In this document: in pieces, positions 37,310-49,853 of the stretch
Numbering within the stretch: the stretch's first letter is position 1
Layout: each line of letters opens with the position of its first letter
Source of the DNA: Eumeta japonica
Taxonomy: Eukaryota > Arthropoda > Insecta > Lepidoptera > Psychidae
DNA: 64,000 nt
NCBI GenBank assembly: GCA_005406025.1
Contig: BGZK01000477.1
Span: forward strand, 248,001 to 312,000
Direction: 5' to 3'
Translations under genes and position numbers: made by a program
The notes under the pieces: model-generated
Databases searched by the model: none
What the model was told of the DNA's origin: nothing
What the model saw: only the letters and a program-made list of their open reading frames with translations

Positions 37310-38395
37310 GATTAATGTTAAATTAACTATTTACTCTATCTAGAGTAACTGGTAGATTTGATTCATGTCAAATACTTACTGGTCAATTGGTCCGCGATGG
37401 AAATTGTTTTTAATTCAAACACCGCTACGAGTATAATAATTAAACACAATCAATCTGTGGTTACGTTTCATTGATGATTCCATTCGTTTATTCGTTTTAA
37501 GGTGTTGATTTAATGAAAGGAAACCTTCTGCCGAAAATTTTATTCAAAAAGTAAACGGAAACTAATAACTAACTTGATTTTTGAAATATAATAACTTTTG
37601 ATACCAAATTCAAATAGCAATTTTTCCCATTTATTGCGCACTTTTCTCCACTGTACGCTTTCGCCATGGTTGATATTCAAAAAAGAACATTTTAAAAACT
37701 TCGACGAAGTTCGCAGTATACTAATTTTTTGTGGCTACAGTATCAGTTAAACTTCATAGTACTAAGATGTCATTAAAATTGGGATATAAACCATCTGAAA
37801 CATACTACAACTTTCACTAATGCACCAGTCGTTATGAGTCAATATTTCTAGCTGCAGTATTAAATTGAGCTGATCTGATTATAGCTTTTTCATCGGTTTC
37901 AATATTTGTATAATCTTCAATGAATTTGGCAGCACATAATTTATTTCTAAATTTTAAACTTGTGAAATCAACTAAATCCACATAATTTATAAATACCAAA
38001 CTATTAAATTGTTCTTATGTGCCTGTGTTCTATAAAATATTTTATTTTTATAATACTCCTGTTAACTTTTCATATAAATAAGATATTATGAGTAATATCT
38101 ACATTCATGTCATTGAATTTCTCAACAAATAAACAAAATTTAGAAAATACTTATTTTATGTATTGTAATAAGTTAAATTTATAATAAGTAAACAAACAAG
38201 CAAACTAATGTTTATAATATCTGTTAGCATTAGTAAGTCGAACAAATGCGTGATCTGTAATTATACCGGGGGATAAAATTTATACATACAATTACATTCG
38301 CTGTATGTCGATTTTATATATCTATTATAATTAAATGTAAAAACGACATGTTGTGTCAAGTGTTGTATAGAGACGTACACCATTTGACTATATGT
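37310..38395. other. AT-rich non-coding stretch
   Basis: Nothing recognised. Confidence 0.45.
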
Positions 38396-38396
38396 C

Positions 38397-38398
38397 TG

Positions 38399-38453
<55 letters not shown>

Positions 38454-38455
38454 GC
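38397..38455. repeat. Compound (TA)n(CA)n(TA)n microsatellite
   Basis: Sits exactly where the 3' end of mariner copy M2 should finish, replacing or obscuring its terminal inverted repeat. Confidence 0.95.
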
Positions 38456-39202
38456 CATTTTATTCAACAACTTGTTGCCATTTTGCAGGTAATAACAATC
38501 CCATTGCTGTATAATTTTTAGCAACAGCTGATGAGCTATTGACAGTAGAGATCAGAATCGATGGTTTTGCCCGGCGGTAAAAGCTCATAATGAATAATGC
38601 CCCCCCAGTCCCACCATATACATAGTATTGACTTATTACGAGTTAACCCGGGATTTGTTATAATCTGTGGATCTTACTTGCTTTTTGACCATAATCTTTT
38701 TATCACGTTCTTGTTGTAGGTAATCCATATTTCATCGCTATTGATCAATCTTTTCAAAAACGATTCGGTTTCATTACGTTGCAATAATTAAATTTCTTTT
38801 AGTGAGCTGGTGTGGAACCTAAGTAACCAAAACCGTTTATTGATCGATCTTCAGCTCCTCAGTAATGTCTTAAGAACTAATATGTCGATCTTGCCTTACT
38901 TTTTCCAAAATGGCATCGACTTTACCCATAACAGGTCGACCAGAGCGAGGCTCATCTTTGACATCAAAATCACCGGATTCAAATCGTCAGACTTGAACAA
39001 GTTTGTGTTACTATTAACGACATTGCATTAGATCTCAAAACGTCAAAAATTTTTTCGAAGTTTGTGTCGTAACTGTCCCTTTTTTGTATATTGATAATTA
39101 TTCAAAATGTATCTAATTTCTACATTAGATTCACTCATTTTGGTGGACAGAAAAAAAACAATAGAAAAATGACGGGACACCATTTTAACACGTTTTTGTT
39201 AG
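38456..39202 (-). pseudogene. mariner copy M2, transposase remnant
   Basis: Minus-strand mariner transposase DNA with frameshifts. The segment complementary to 38570-38605 encodes an IHYELLPPGK-like motif typical of mariner. Matches to M3 run in the same order: TCAACAACTTGTTGCCATTT at the 3' side, 'GCTCATAATGAATAATGCCC', 'TTATTACGAGTTAACCCGGG', 'AAAACGATTCGGTTTCATTA', 'CATAACAGGTCGACCAGAGC', and 'TCATTTTGGTGGACAGAAAA' at the 5' side. The D34D box region is deleted. Homology stops abruptly at about 39202 where unrelated sequence begins. Confidence 0.85.
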
Positions 39203-40225
39203 CTTCACCTGTATGTATGTATATATGTTTTTTTGTAACCAATTTCTTTGAAATCGATTTTGAGCCACTTTAAAAGATCAGATTTCATTGAAACTTGGTA
39301 GATTTATCAAGGACCGACGCCAATAAAATAATTTCATATTTCGAAAAATATAATTTTCAAAAAAACTTCTGAATTTTTATTAATTTTAAAATTGAAAATT
39401 AGTTACCTAAAACATTACAAAATTTAACAATTATGAAAATAGTTTTTGATAAATAAATTAAATTTAATAATTTTGAAAAAAAAATCGAAGTCATGTAAAA
39501 AATAGTTAAAATTGTAAATTTTAAAAGAAATTTCAAATTTCTGAAAGTTTGTAAAATTTGAAAGTAAAAAAATCATAAAAAACTTATGTATATCACAACT
39601 GTATGTTGTACAACGCAACATTAACTTATGTCGAGTGCTAAATTTTCACTCAGTCTTGAATTCACCCAAACCATTATAATATTATACAATGTAAACGCGC
39701 TGAGGGATGATTGGCAAGAGGGTATTTTAAAATGTCATGTCATATCGTCAAGCACAGGTCGTCAATGCAACGTTGTACAGTAGGTTATGCAATTGTTTAC
39801 CTGGTTCTCGGTTGCTTGCTGCCGGACAGGCTTATGTTGCTTGAGTCTCGGAAAGTCACTAAATGGAATCCAAATAGAACTTAGTTGCACAAAGCTAGCC
39901 GGGAAAGTTCCATGTAATAATGATGCGTTAGATCAGATGGAAAGATTAGGTAGACATGAATGATATAAAATTAAATTTATATTCTAAAATCAAGGCTCTT
40001 AGTTGGTTAGATATCGTTTTGAAACTAAAAATTTAGAAAATAAAATATAGTTTGTAAAAACTAAAAAATACACGTTAATCAAATTGAAAAGTGAAAAATA
40101 ATTCTCAATGTAGGCACAAAATAATGAACAAAAAATATTAGTATTATGGTAAAAAAGCGTGGGGTAGTCGACAAATCAGTTCTCAAAAATATTGGATCGG
40201 TACGATTAGTCCAAAAATGGTACGA
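39203..40225. other. About 1 kb of unidentified AT-rich sequence between mariner M2 pieces
   Basis: Separates the M2 transposase from a mariner terminal segment at 40226-40332. It holds phrases such as 'GAAATCGATTTTGAGCC' and 'TCATTGAAACTTGGTAGATT', which look like a dispersed repeat, but I could not define ends or a target duplication. Confidence 0.4.
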
Positions 40226-40332
40226 AAGATATGACACAAAGCGCTATAAACAAAGATACAAACAGCGCAACCAAAGAGACTTTACTGCAACTTTTTACTT
40301 ATAAAATACGAAAAAACTTTTTCCCCGACCTA
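40226..40332 (-). mobile_element. mariner terminal segment (outer end of M2 or of another copy)
   Basis: Contains GCGCAACCAAAGAGACTTTA, 'CTGCAACTTTTTACTTATAA' and the terminal repeat 'ACTTTTTCCCCGACCTA', closely matching the ends of M1, M3 and M4. Confidence 0.8.
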
Positions 40333-40489
40333 TTAATATAATAATTTTGTTGAGTTCATCCGCCGTTTGTCGATGATCAACTTGTTTGATCGCCTTTGGA
40401 ATGGTTCTCTTTCTCGAAACAAGAGGTTCATTGTATCGATTTTTATTCAAAAAACTCTCGAAAACCATTTCGCAAATCAAAGCAGAACC

Positions 40490-40760
40490 TTGTTTTTGTT
40501 ACAAAAGCTCGCCCGACCACAAGCCGGGCCGGCGGGCCGTCGACCGCGGCGGGCGGCCCGCCCGCCCGTGCGGCCCCGACTCCGAGAAAATTTTCATATT
40601 CCCGATCGCGTTACGCTACTCGAAAATAAATTATTGTTCTTGTGTTGTCGACGGCGCTCGGGCCGGCGCGGCGCGGTGCGTGTGCGCCATGATTTACTGT
40701 TTAATTTCGCATGGTTGCTTTTTTGCTGGTCCTCCTGAGACCTTTCAGCCCGCGGGCTCC
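40490..40760. other. CpG/GC-rich island, candidate regulatory element
   Basis: The core at 40510-40585 is nearly all G+C ('GGGCCGGCGGGCCGTCGACC', then 'GCGGCCCCGACTCCGAG'). A second GC-rich patch lies at 40648-40690. Several overlapping frames are open only because stops are rare in GC-rich DNA; none shows a domain. Confidence 0.35.
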
Positions 40761-41195
40761 TACTTAACGTGGTTTCATTCATCCAAAGTCGAACGCAGAC
40801 AGGTTTTTTTAACTATATGAATGATATCTTAAAAAGAACTCTCTGTATTCGTTCGGTCACGCTGTTTAATAATAAAGCATTTATAAAACTATTCTACGCC
40901 ACTGAACTTGCTTATAAGATCTTTGACAAAAACTACAAAAAATTAGTGATTGTAAATTGTACCAGAAACCTGGCAGCTCTATATGGTATACCTTATATTA
41001 AACTAATACCAAATATCCCAAAATGCAATGGAAATCATTACTGTCATGATTAACTGCACGCAAATTTAACGTTGAAAGTGCCACATAATTATGTAACGTT
41101 ACGGGAATAACATTCTAAAAACATTAGATTGTTTGCTTTGATGCCATTTCAGAAAAAAAATATAATTATATATAAAATTTCATTTCGGCAAAAAA
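40761..41195. other. AT-rich non-coding stretch
   Basis: Nothing recognised. Confidence 0.45.
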
Positions 41196-41199
41196 CTGC

Positions 41200-41440
41200 C
41201 GTCCAACTCACAAGAATTCTAGTCATGGCGCATACGCGTTCCGTGAGTGGCTTCGAATGTGCGTCGGCGCCGAACGAATGTGCGACACGAGCCTCTCGCT
41301 GGAAAAAATCGCCATCATCTGTAACACGGCCGCCGCCATTACAAATAGTCTTAGGTTACGAATGAGAGCATGCGCCGACGGCCACGGCCAATTCATAATG
41401 TCCCACTTACACCGAACACGGTGATGCAATACGAACCGGG
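41200..41440. other. CpG-rich patch, candidate regulatory element or short exon
   Basis: Moderately GC-rich with many CpG ('GTGCGTCGGCGCCGAACGAA', 'AACACGGCCGCCGCCATTAC'). Open in more than one frame on both strands, with no recognisable domain and no clear splice pair. Confidence 0.3.
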
Positions 41441-42560
41441 GAGTTAAACGACTGGCTATTTATAGGTCAAACTATTTGACGTTTCATACATGAGATCGGC
41501 AAAATGTAAGAGCTTCTGGAGACACAACAGACATTGGAGACAATACAATCCAATGTTCCTAATCGTCAACGATATTGAATTCCATTCTACATTAAAAAAT
41601 GCTTTTGATCTAGTAATTGTTATAACTATCGTTAGTGCAGGCCATATCTAATAACAGTAGCTTGCCAAAATTAAATATCTCCGAATAATGGCGTGTTGCG
41701 AACTTTAGTAATCTGTACTATTAATGAATATAAGTAACCTACTTTAATAAAAAACAAGTTTACTTTATAAAGTTTTTTGTTATTGCCAGACAGGGTAAAT
41801 TGCTTTGATTGTTTTTGCGACGTAATATAAGATCAAATTATCAAGCAGAATTGACAGAAGAATCTCGACCTATTTCGTTTGGAACTTTTTCTACCTAAAC
41901 CACTAAACCAAATGTTAGTGTCAGGGACGACTCGGATGTCGACATTAAGGCAGTGAAAAAAATGGTCCAGATGAGTGAGAATATATATAAAATTTTTATT
42001 TCACAAGTTTTAATAAAATCAACTTGTTTGTCGTAATGTTATATATAGTAGACTTCTATCGACATTGTGATTGCTGATTCGTAATTTGAAATTGTTTTAT
42101 TGGAAATTTATTTCAAATAATTTTATTTATTGATTAATTCTGTATTTTTTATTTTCACTGTCATACGTTCCTGCCGATTTAAAAAAGCTAATCCCCTGAT
42201 AAAAAAACTTTATTTTTTAAATGAAAGCATACGCATGTCTGATGTTACATTACAAAAATATATTCCAAATTTCCGAATAAGTATGCCGTTTTTAGTTTTG
42301 AAAGAAAGAAATATATCTAAAACATTGAGTAGATTTTATTTCTCGTTTGTGCGTTTAACGTATATAAAAGTAGAATAATAACCTTAAATATTAACAAGAT
42401 ATTCGCCGCCCTGTTTTTATACACACATTATACTAAATTGTGGATAAATTATATTATTTATCGCTATTTATGGTTCAGAAAAGTTTTTTAAAAGAAACTG
42501 CTTCAGTAGATAATTATTATTACTATGATGAAGTTTACTTATCATAAAATATTCCACAGG
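41441..42560. other. AT-rich non-coding stretch
   Basis: Nothing recognised. Confidence 0.45.
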
Positions 42561-42916
42561 TTGAAACCTATTATTGTATTGTGTGAGGTGTTAATTTGCG
42601 GAAATCCATAGTAGACGCTTGCCTGCAAAATGCATTAACATGCAGCATGCAACCCACCGCTGACCCTCGAATCTGCCTCTCCACTGCGAATCTCTATCTA
42701 AATGATTGAATATTGATTGCAGCTAACTGTTAGCGGAATTAGATAATTATAAAAATAAATAACACTTGCTTAGGTGTTCGATATTTGTCAATCCTCTGGA
42801 ATCAATATTCAATAATTTAGATAGAGATTCCTAGTGGAGAGGCAGATTCGAGGGTCAGCGGTGGGTTGCATGCTGCATGTTAATGCATGTTGCAGGTAAG
42901 CGTTTGAAACCTATTA
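42561..42916. mobile_element. Foldback/MITE-like element with 105-bp inverted arms
   Basis: Arms at 42615-42719 and 42799-42903 are inverted copies differing at about 6 of 105 positions, with a 79-base spacer. A perfect 13-bp direct repeat, TTGAAACCTATTA, lies at 42561-42573 and again at 42904-42916. On the right it touches the arm; on the left 41 bases intervene. No coding frame. It could be a non-autonomous transposon or a hairpin-RNA source. Confidence 0.8.
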
Positions 42917-43188
42917 GTTAAGATATTTGTTTACATACATTCCTTTTTTATTTTATTTATTTATTTTAATACCATTAATACATATTACAGTCGTATAAAT
43001 AGCAACCAGGATAATACAATGAAAAAAATGTGCTTTATGTTTTTCATAGCATTAATTAGCTTTCTAATAATACGTTTTACAACGATTTAAGTGTTATAGC
43101 GATATTTTAAATTCACGAGTTGATTAAATAAAAATAGCAATAACCCAATACCTAAACCTTATTCAATAGTTTGCGCGGCAAAAGGTCT

Positions 43189-43238
43189 TCATACTATTAG
43201 GGAGCTTATTTAAGTATCATACTATTAGGGAGCTTATT
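43189..43238. repeat. 22-bp direct duplication
   Basis: TCATACTATTAGGGAGCTTATT occurs at 43189-43210 and 43217-43238, six bases apart. Confidence 0.95.
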
Positions 43239-43559
43239 GAAAACAAGACGCTTATAGACAGCGAGCGCTTCAACGCCAGCTCCCAAGGCAAGGGAGGGAG
43301 CAGTAGACGTCAGGCGGAAGACTAGTGTGGAGAAAAAAAAACAAGTTATGATTGAGGAAAAAAGATCTTTTATTACACGATTAAGTAAAAAGTTAAAAAT
43401 GATTAATCGAAAATAGATTGGACTAAATCACTAACCCGATTTTAAATCGATAGCAATAGCAATCACCCTTAAAACTAACCAGTGATGTACAAAATGTATT
43501 CATCAGAGATTGACTGAAGGCGTCGCTTTTTGTTCATTCAGTGGCCCGAAGAACCCAAA

Positions 43560-44060
43560 AAAAAAATACGACATTCTAAGCTATTTTCATCCGACACGAT
43601 AGCCGACGCCGACATCGTTTCGCCATCATGAATACAGACGGTCACTATAACGCCTTAAGTGTTCCGGGACAAACGAAAATTGTTTGCTACAACCCCCTCG
43701 CAGCCGACACGACGGTTGTGTTTTCCGACGCGACGCGGACGTTGCCAGTTCTGAAAGGAATGTAAATGTGTTCCTGCATTACCCCTCCGCCCGCGAGCGG
43801 CCCCTGCCCCCCATTTCGCGCGCCCCCCCGCCGGCGTATAAATAAGACTTATCGCGCGCGACAGAACTTTATCTTTATCTGGGAGTCGTTAAAACAAATT
43901 TATCGATACATTTCCACGTTCACGTTTACGTAAGGCCTGGCCGGCTGCCACAGGCTGCGACTAACTGCCACCGCCGACACTTTAAAATTATTCCCACATA
44001 ATCCTCGACTTGAGCGGGACAACTTGGAGGTTTAGTTTATTGTGTTCCGCGGGGTCCTAT
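43560..44060. other. Large CpG/GC-rich island with TATA and GATA motifs, candidate promoter or enhancer
   Basis: The longest GC island. A C-rich core (43788-43836, 'CCGCCCGCGAGCGGCCCCTG') is followed by TATAAATA at 43837-43844, then ACTTATCGCGCG and two TTTATCT GATA sites (43867-43880). A second GC-rich part lies at 43935-44050 ('AAGGCCTGGCCGGCTGCCAC'). This is a core-promoter-like arrangement, but no downstream open frame or splice donor could be tied to it. Confidence 0.35.
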
Positions 44061-44940
44061 TATGCTGATACTTTGTAGAATTTATAATGCTTGACGGTTA
44101 TAGGTGGAACTAGAAACTTGTAGTTATAGCACGGTTTAACCGCTTAATATTAAATGTAAAAGAAAGTAATTATTTTATAAGGATATTTTTTTTTAATTGG
44201 ATTTTTTTTGATAAATTCCTTATATATTAACTAATTAAGCTTTTTGAGAATTAAGTGTCCACGTTCGTCTAAGCACTTAGCGGTATGTCGTAATAGCTGC
44301 ATTTTTTTGGTTTATAAAGATCAAGAAATAAAAGAATTCGGCTTGAATCAGTTTCTAATGTCTGAAGCCCAATTTTGGAAATTGTATATATGTTCTACTA
44401 GTTTCCATACGGCGCAAGCCTTTGTACCGTCGTTTTTTTTTTTTTATTTAAAGTGAATCTGTATTCATAAACAAGTAAAAAAATTTGGTTGCCTGTAAAG
44501 TCGGTATACGGGCGAAAGTTTTACGTGACAACGACTTTGAATGGTAAAATCATTTTAATGTGAATATTCATTCGTATAGTAGGAAGAAGGATGAAATAAT
44601 AGTAACAATTTAAAACATTTATTTATACAAAGATATTTAAAACATTAATTTATACAAAGAATCTCGCACTGAATTTCATATTAACAAAATTTTATTTTTA
44701 CCTTTACACATACATACGTATTTATATACAATATACATACAATAACTTGCAATACATTTGCAAGCTATGCACTAATTCTCTAGAGCGCGCGCAGACCGAT
44801 CATAGTTGAGTGGGAGAGACGCAAGGCATCTGGCGGGCTCTCTCGTTCGGTGACTCATCGTTACGTTACCGAGCGTTACATTTTTCATAAGTGACTCCCA
44901 GCCGCAACCTAATTTAAGACGTTGTCACGTCAAAACAAAC
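44061..44940. other. Non-coding stretch
   Basis: AT-rich, with an imperfect tandem duplication at 44609-44663 (TTTAAAACATT...TTATACAAAGA twice). A GC-richer patch at 44780-44890 ('TAGAGCGCGCGCAGACCGAT') was not identified. Confidence 0.45.
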
Positions 44941-44944
44941 TCGT

Positions 44945-45233
44945 GTTACATAAACACAGAATTGAGGTGTGAAGTAACAGTTTTCGCTGTTGTGTTTCGT
45001 ACAGTGAATGAGAATTCTGCTGCCCCACTTCCCTTCCATCACTACACAGCCTCCCTTTATCAACCCCTCCGCTATTCATCGACTCGCTCCTTCCCCCCAT
45101 CGGATATTCTATTCCTACCCAAAAGGCCGGCAATTCAATGGTGACTTCTCTGGAGTCACGAGTGTTCACGGTGGCTTGCATTCCACTATACTCTAGTGGC
45201 TTGCATTGTCGTTTGTCCCTCGATAATGCTATA
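44945..45233 (+). repeat. SINE-like dispersed repeat, copy S3
   Basis: Same motif order as S1: GTGAAGTAACAGTTTTCGCT, TTTCGTACAGTGAATGAGAA, CCCACTTCCCTTCCATCACT, 'GGCCGGCAATTCAATGGTGA', 'GAGTCACGAGTGTTCACGGT', ending 'CGATAATGCTATAAAA'. Contains a small internal duplication of GTGGCTTGCATT (about 45172 and 45199). Confidence 0.7.
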
Positions 45234-48090
45234 AAAGAAACGTCGAATATTATACGCTGTTCATAATTTATAAAAAAAGAATAGAAATAATTGCACCTGT
45301 CACATTTAATTTCATACACATTCTGCTTCTATTGTTTTGTGTCTACTTTTATTGTTTTGTCTAACTGTACAGTTGTACTACTTTATTCGAAGAAAATCAT
45401 GAAGTTTTATTATTCTATATCAGTATAAAAAATTCGTCATAGAATTGGTCTTTCGAACCGATTCTACAATCATCAGCGTACAAGTTCAGATACGCCCATA
45501 TTTCTGTTATCTACATCATTTAGCGTATAGTATGTCAGATAAGCCCAAATTTTTTTTGTCCACGTTGCTTATTTTTGTCGATGAAGTTACCAATTTGAAT
45601 ATTACTTCACCATCTTCATCAACAATTCTAGATATAAAATTTAATAACATCTACTTACTTATTTTAATATTTTTTTTATATTCTCACTAGGTAATGACTA
45701 ACAATAAATATACTATTTTACCTCCTAAGGATTAGGGTTTAAAAACATTGACAAAGTAACGTACTACTAGGAAAGGAAGACTTACATTATTTACATTTTT
45801 TTCTTGAAAATGCAATTATTAACAGAAACCCATATTAGAAAATTATACTTACGTCCTTCTACTTGTGATTTATAATGTAATGAATTTAATAATATTCTGT
45901 ACTGATTTTGAATTATTCTTGAAACTACTCAATTTCATTCAAAATCCAAGCGTAAAATTATAAAAATTTCTAATTATTATACCTTAGTTAAAAGAAACAG
46001 AATTTTAAATACATGAAACTCTTCAGAGAAAAATCGTGAATAGAATTCAGAATGTTGGGAATTATGCTTATAAACAAAATAACTCAATAATAGAATAACT
46101 TCCCCTAAAATATATTAGAGAATCATACCTTATATTGTTTGTTTAAAAATTCGTGAGCAGGTCGTTACAGCTTTACGCATTTTAATTGGTTAGAATGTTC
46201 CAGATTAGAAAAAATGTTGTTTGTTTACGTTAGACGGACATGTTTACATATTTGCTTTTATAAATTATTTATGGTTCTGTTTATACTCGGAGAACATGAG
46301 AATGTTCGAGACTACTAATTGCAGGATTTTGAGCGCTGACAAGTTTTTGACTATCAATGTATTTACAAATTAAATGAAATAAATTAAAAATGTCAAAGTG
46401 CCTTCGTGATACATTTCGGAATCACAGCGTTACTGAATATATATCTTTTTTTATAGTGTTCTTTTCTTCATCTTATCTCAATCCTCGAACCCGGATAAAG
46501 TAAGAATATAAACCAAAAAGATATTTCTTGAAAATTCACAAATGATTAATTTTTAAGCTTCATACATTAAATACTGTCACTTATAGCACCGCTTTAACTC
46601 CATTTATCGCCATAAGAAACATTTCCTATTAATTGACGAATGTAAAGATAAGGTTATTTGTGAAATTGTAAGATAATTTTTTTTTTGTTGACCAGGTATT
46701 GCTTGACGGTTGTAACAGTTTAACAACGCTTTATCTTGCTTTTCAAAATTTTCAGAAAGTTGTTTCCTACTTAGGAAAATTACATCGATTTTTCTTATTT
46801 TTCATAATATTGATTACACGAAAAATAAAAAAACTCGATGTTACCAGTACTTTAACACAAAATTTTAAATAAAATAAAAACAGTGAGATTTGTATTCTAT
46901 TTTAGGTTTAAAATAAAAATTTTGACATTCTAAGCTTTACTACAGATAATCTGGATAGATGCAGATAGATGCAGATGAATCTGGGATGCTTAAATAGATG
47001 ATTTTAAAAACAATTTATCATTTTAATTTAACGTCGAAAATGGACCTCTGCACGGCATTTTAAGGTAGCACGGTGTCAAATGGTGACATACGGTGTCAAA
47101 ATCCTATATGTCACACTAAATAATTTTTTTAGTGTAGGTATTAAATGTTAATTAAAAAATATAATTATGGTATATTCGAGACACTTTAAAAGATTTATTC
47201 TCGTTGGAAATTTAACTAAAAATTGATTTTATAACAAGTCAGACAATTGTTAATTAACAAAATTTTCTCCAACTTTCGCCTTCATTGTACATTAAGAAAA
47301 ATGATTAAATGATTAAAATAAAATTATTACGCTTCGTGGAGCTCTTTTTATATACATGCTTAATAAGATCATGCCATAAGTAATTAAAAAAATTCAATAC
47401 GTTGTTAATAATGAATTTTTAATTTAAGCAAAAGTTGAAATATAAAAGGAATAATGTTTTTGATCTTTACCTTTCTTTTTCATCGTTAATTATTTATTAC
47501 TTTTGCAATTTTTTATATGCTACTAAATGCTTTAGACACATTTTTCTAGATATTATTCCCGATCGAATGAGTTATCGTACGTATCTTAGGATCTATCTCT
47601 CTATTTTTCACGATTTCCAACTTGTTACCTAGACTAACCTGGATGCAGCCATAAAGCCTCCAGTCATGATTTAGATATACAAGGACTGGAAACTTCATTT
47701 GTGCTGAAGTTGTTTTTGATGCACTCAGAAGGGTACGAATGCAACTACACTTGTTTCATTACCTATTCATTTATTGTGAAAGACGTTTAATGGTATTTAA
47801 GCTGGTGTAAGGTGTACAATAGGAAATGATAACAAAAGAAAATAATACCTGGAGATTTGTTCAGAGTTTAAGTTCATGATTTGCAGAAAATAATGTTCTA
47901 TGATGTAAGGATAAGACATTCACAACTACATTAAAAAGCCATTGAATTTTTAAAAATCTTTTATTTCTTTAGGGACTTTTGTTTACTAATATGTCAATCC
48001 CATCGAGTAAACCTTAATTACCTTATATATAAAATTATAAAAACATTAATTACTTTGATTTGAATCCTAGCATCTATGTAGGTTACTAGC
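45234..48090. other. AT-rich non-coding stretch
   Basis: Nearly 3 kb with no recognisable coding, repeat or RNA feature. Minor direct repeats: GATAGATGCA at about 46957 and 46967, and ACGGTGTCAAA at about 47070-47100. Confidence 0.45.
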
Positions 48091-48099
48091 AATATTCCA

Positions 48100-49853
48100 A
48101 TAAATCACACAAATGCAAGGTCGCATCAGAATTAGCATTGCTTAGAATACTCTGAACAATTTTCATATCCAACCCATTAATGTAAAAATTTCTTAAAAAT
48201 ATTTCTCTCTCCGTTGGATTTCGTTCACACTCCCATCAAAATATGAAAAGCATTCTCAATTTGTCCACATACTTCACAGTTAGGTGAACTTACTTTTTTC
48301 ATAAGGTACGAAAATTTTCTTGATGGAATATGGCCAGATCTAATTCTTAATATTAATATTAATTTATTTCTATTTAAATTACTACTCATGAACCATGGTA
48401 TACGAGGGGGCTCACTCTCTATTGTCTTATATTATACCCTCTCTGTTGTCGATCGTTCGTTAAAATATTCCTTCCATTGTATTTGGCACACTACTTTAAA
48501 CTCACACAAGACTTCCGAGTAGCACGAACTGATAGGGTATTCTATTACACTTAAGTGTGCAGTATTTGCTAATTTATCAGCCTCCTCGTTTCCACATATT
48601 CCAATGTGAGCAGAAACCCATTGCAGTATCACTTCTACGTTGCGTAACTCATACTGCAGTAGTTGCGCGAGTACACAGAAGGCTGTCAGTACACCTCTAT
48701 ATCCGGAGGCGCATCGAGCCAAGTATTTATCGCACTTTTACTATCAGAACAAATAACAATCTTGTCCCAATTATCAATTTCTGCATATGCGAGTGCTTTG
48801 GAAATTGCAATTAGTTCCAGCGTCATTTTACACACTTTATTTGTAACTATAAAACTTCCACTTTTTTTTTTAGAGATGGGTCAAAAAATGCTCCTCGTTG
48901 ATGCTCTCTGGACTTTGAGCCATCTCTAAAGATCACTTGCCAATCATGGTATTTTGTTTGGAATTCTCCAATTACATTAGCCCTTAGTAAATCACCTATG
49001 TAGCAATTTTTGGACTTTTTAAGACAATCTAGTTCACTTATAGCTATATTTTTAATTTATATTCGAGAAAACCATGTATCAGCTGTGAAAATTTCCAGAA
49101 ATGGGAACGAATATATGTCGCTGTTTTTTTTTATATTGTATATATTAACTAAGAGAGAGTTTTCTTTTTTTTTGCCAGTATCTGGCTAAACAATACATAC
49201 ACAAATGTTTCAATAACTCAATCGTAATATTATTTGACCATGAACGTGCTTTTAATATATATTTATAACCAAGGTATAATCTCCGTATAAACAATGGAGG
49301 TACACAAAGTTCAGCTTCCATTACATGAATTCGAGAACTTCTAATAAAGCCACTTATAATCCGTAATGCCTGATTTTTTTTTGTTTTGTTCAATTTTGTT
49401 ATATGACATTTAGCACTGTTATTGAACAGAAAACAACCGTAATACATCCTGCTCCATATCGAAGATAAATACAAACGTCGAATATGTTTTGGGTGCACTC
49501 CCCCATGATGATCCAGATAAAACCTTCACCATATTTAGGAATTTGGTACAATGTTGTGTTACTTCATAGATATGTTTACGCCACAGGAGATTTCTGTCCA
49601 ACCATGAGCCCAAATATTTTACACAATCTGAGAAAATTAATTATGATCCATAAATTGTTATATATGGTAACATTCTTCTTTTTGCTCGTCTGAAAAGAAA
49701 TAATTTAGTTTTATTACTAGGCAATTTTAAATCCATTTCATCTAACACTTGGACAATACAATTTAATGAAATTTGGACATAAGATTCACATAGTTTGATA
49801 TCCTTAACTTTTACATAAATCACAAAATCATCGGCACATTGCGCAATGTGCAA
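48100..49853 (-). pseudogene. LINE fragment with reverse transcriptase 3' half, RNase H and zinc knuckle
   Basis: A 5'-truncated non-LTR retrotransposon on the minus strand. From its 5' side: the catalytic box CADDFVIYV (ADD at 49835-49827; Y replaced by C) and a following segment to 49641; the RT C-terminus at 49613-49145 (GSWLDRNLLWRKHI, then HIRRLYLSSIWSRMYYGCFLF); an RNase H domain at about 48960-48430 with DGSKSREHQRGAFFD, a CSDSKSA-equivalent near 48740 (frame-shifted) and QWVSAHIGICGNEEADKLAN; and a C-terminal Cys-His segment near 48290-48230 (CEVCGQIENAFHILM). RNase H after RT places it in the I/R1/LOA-type LINE groups. Several frameshifts and stops make it dead. Confidence 0.85.

Noticed and set aside
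40386..40820. 144-residue frame over the 40.5-kb GC island
   Set aside because: Two other forward frames are open over the same bases, the translation is P/R-rich low complexity, and it begins near a mariner end.
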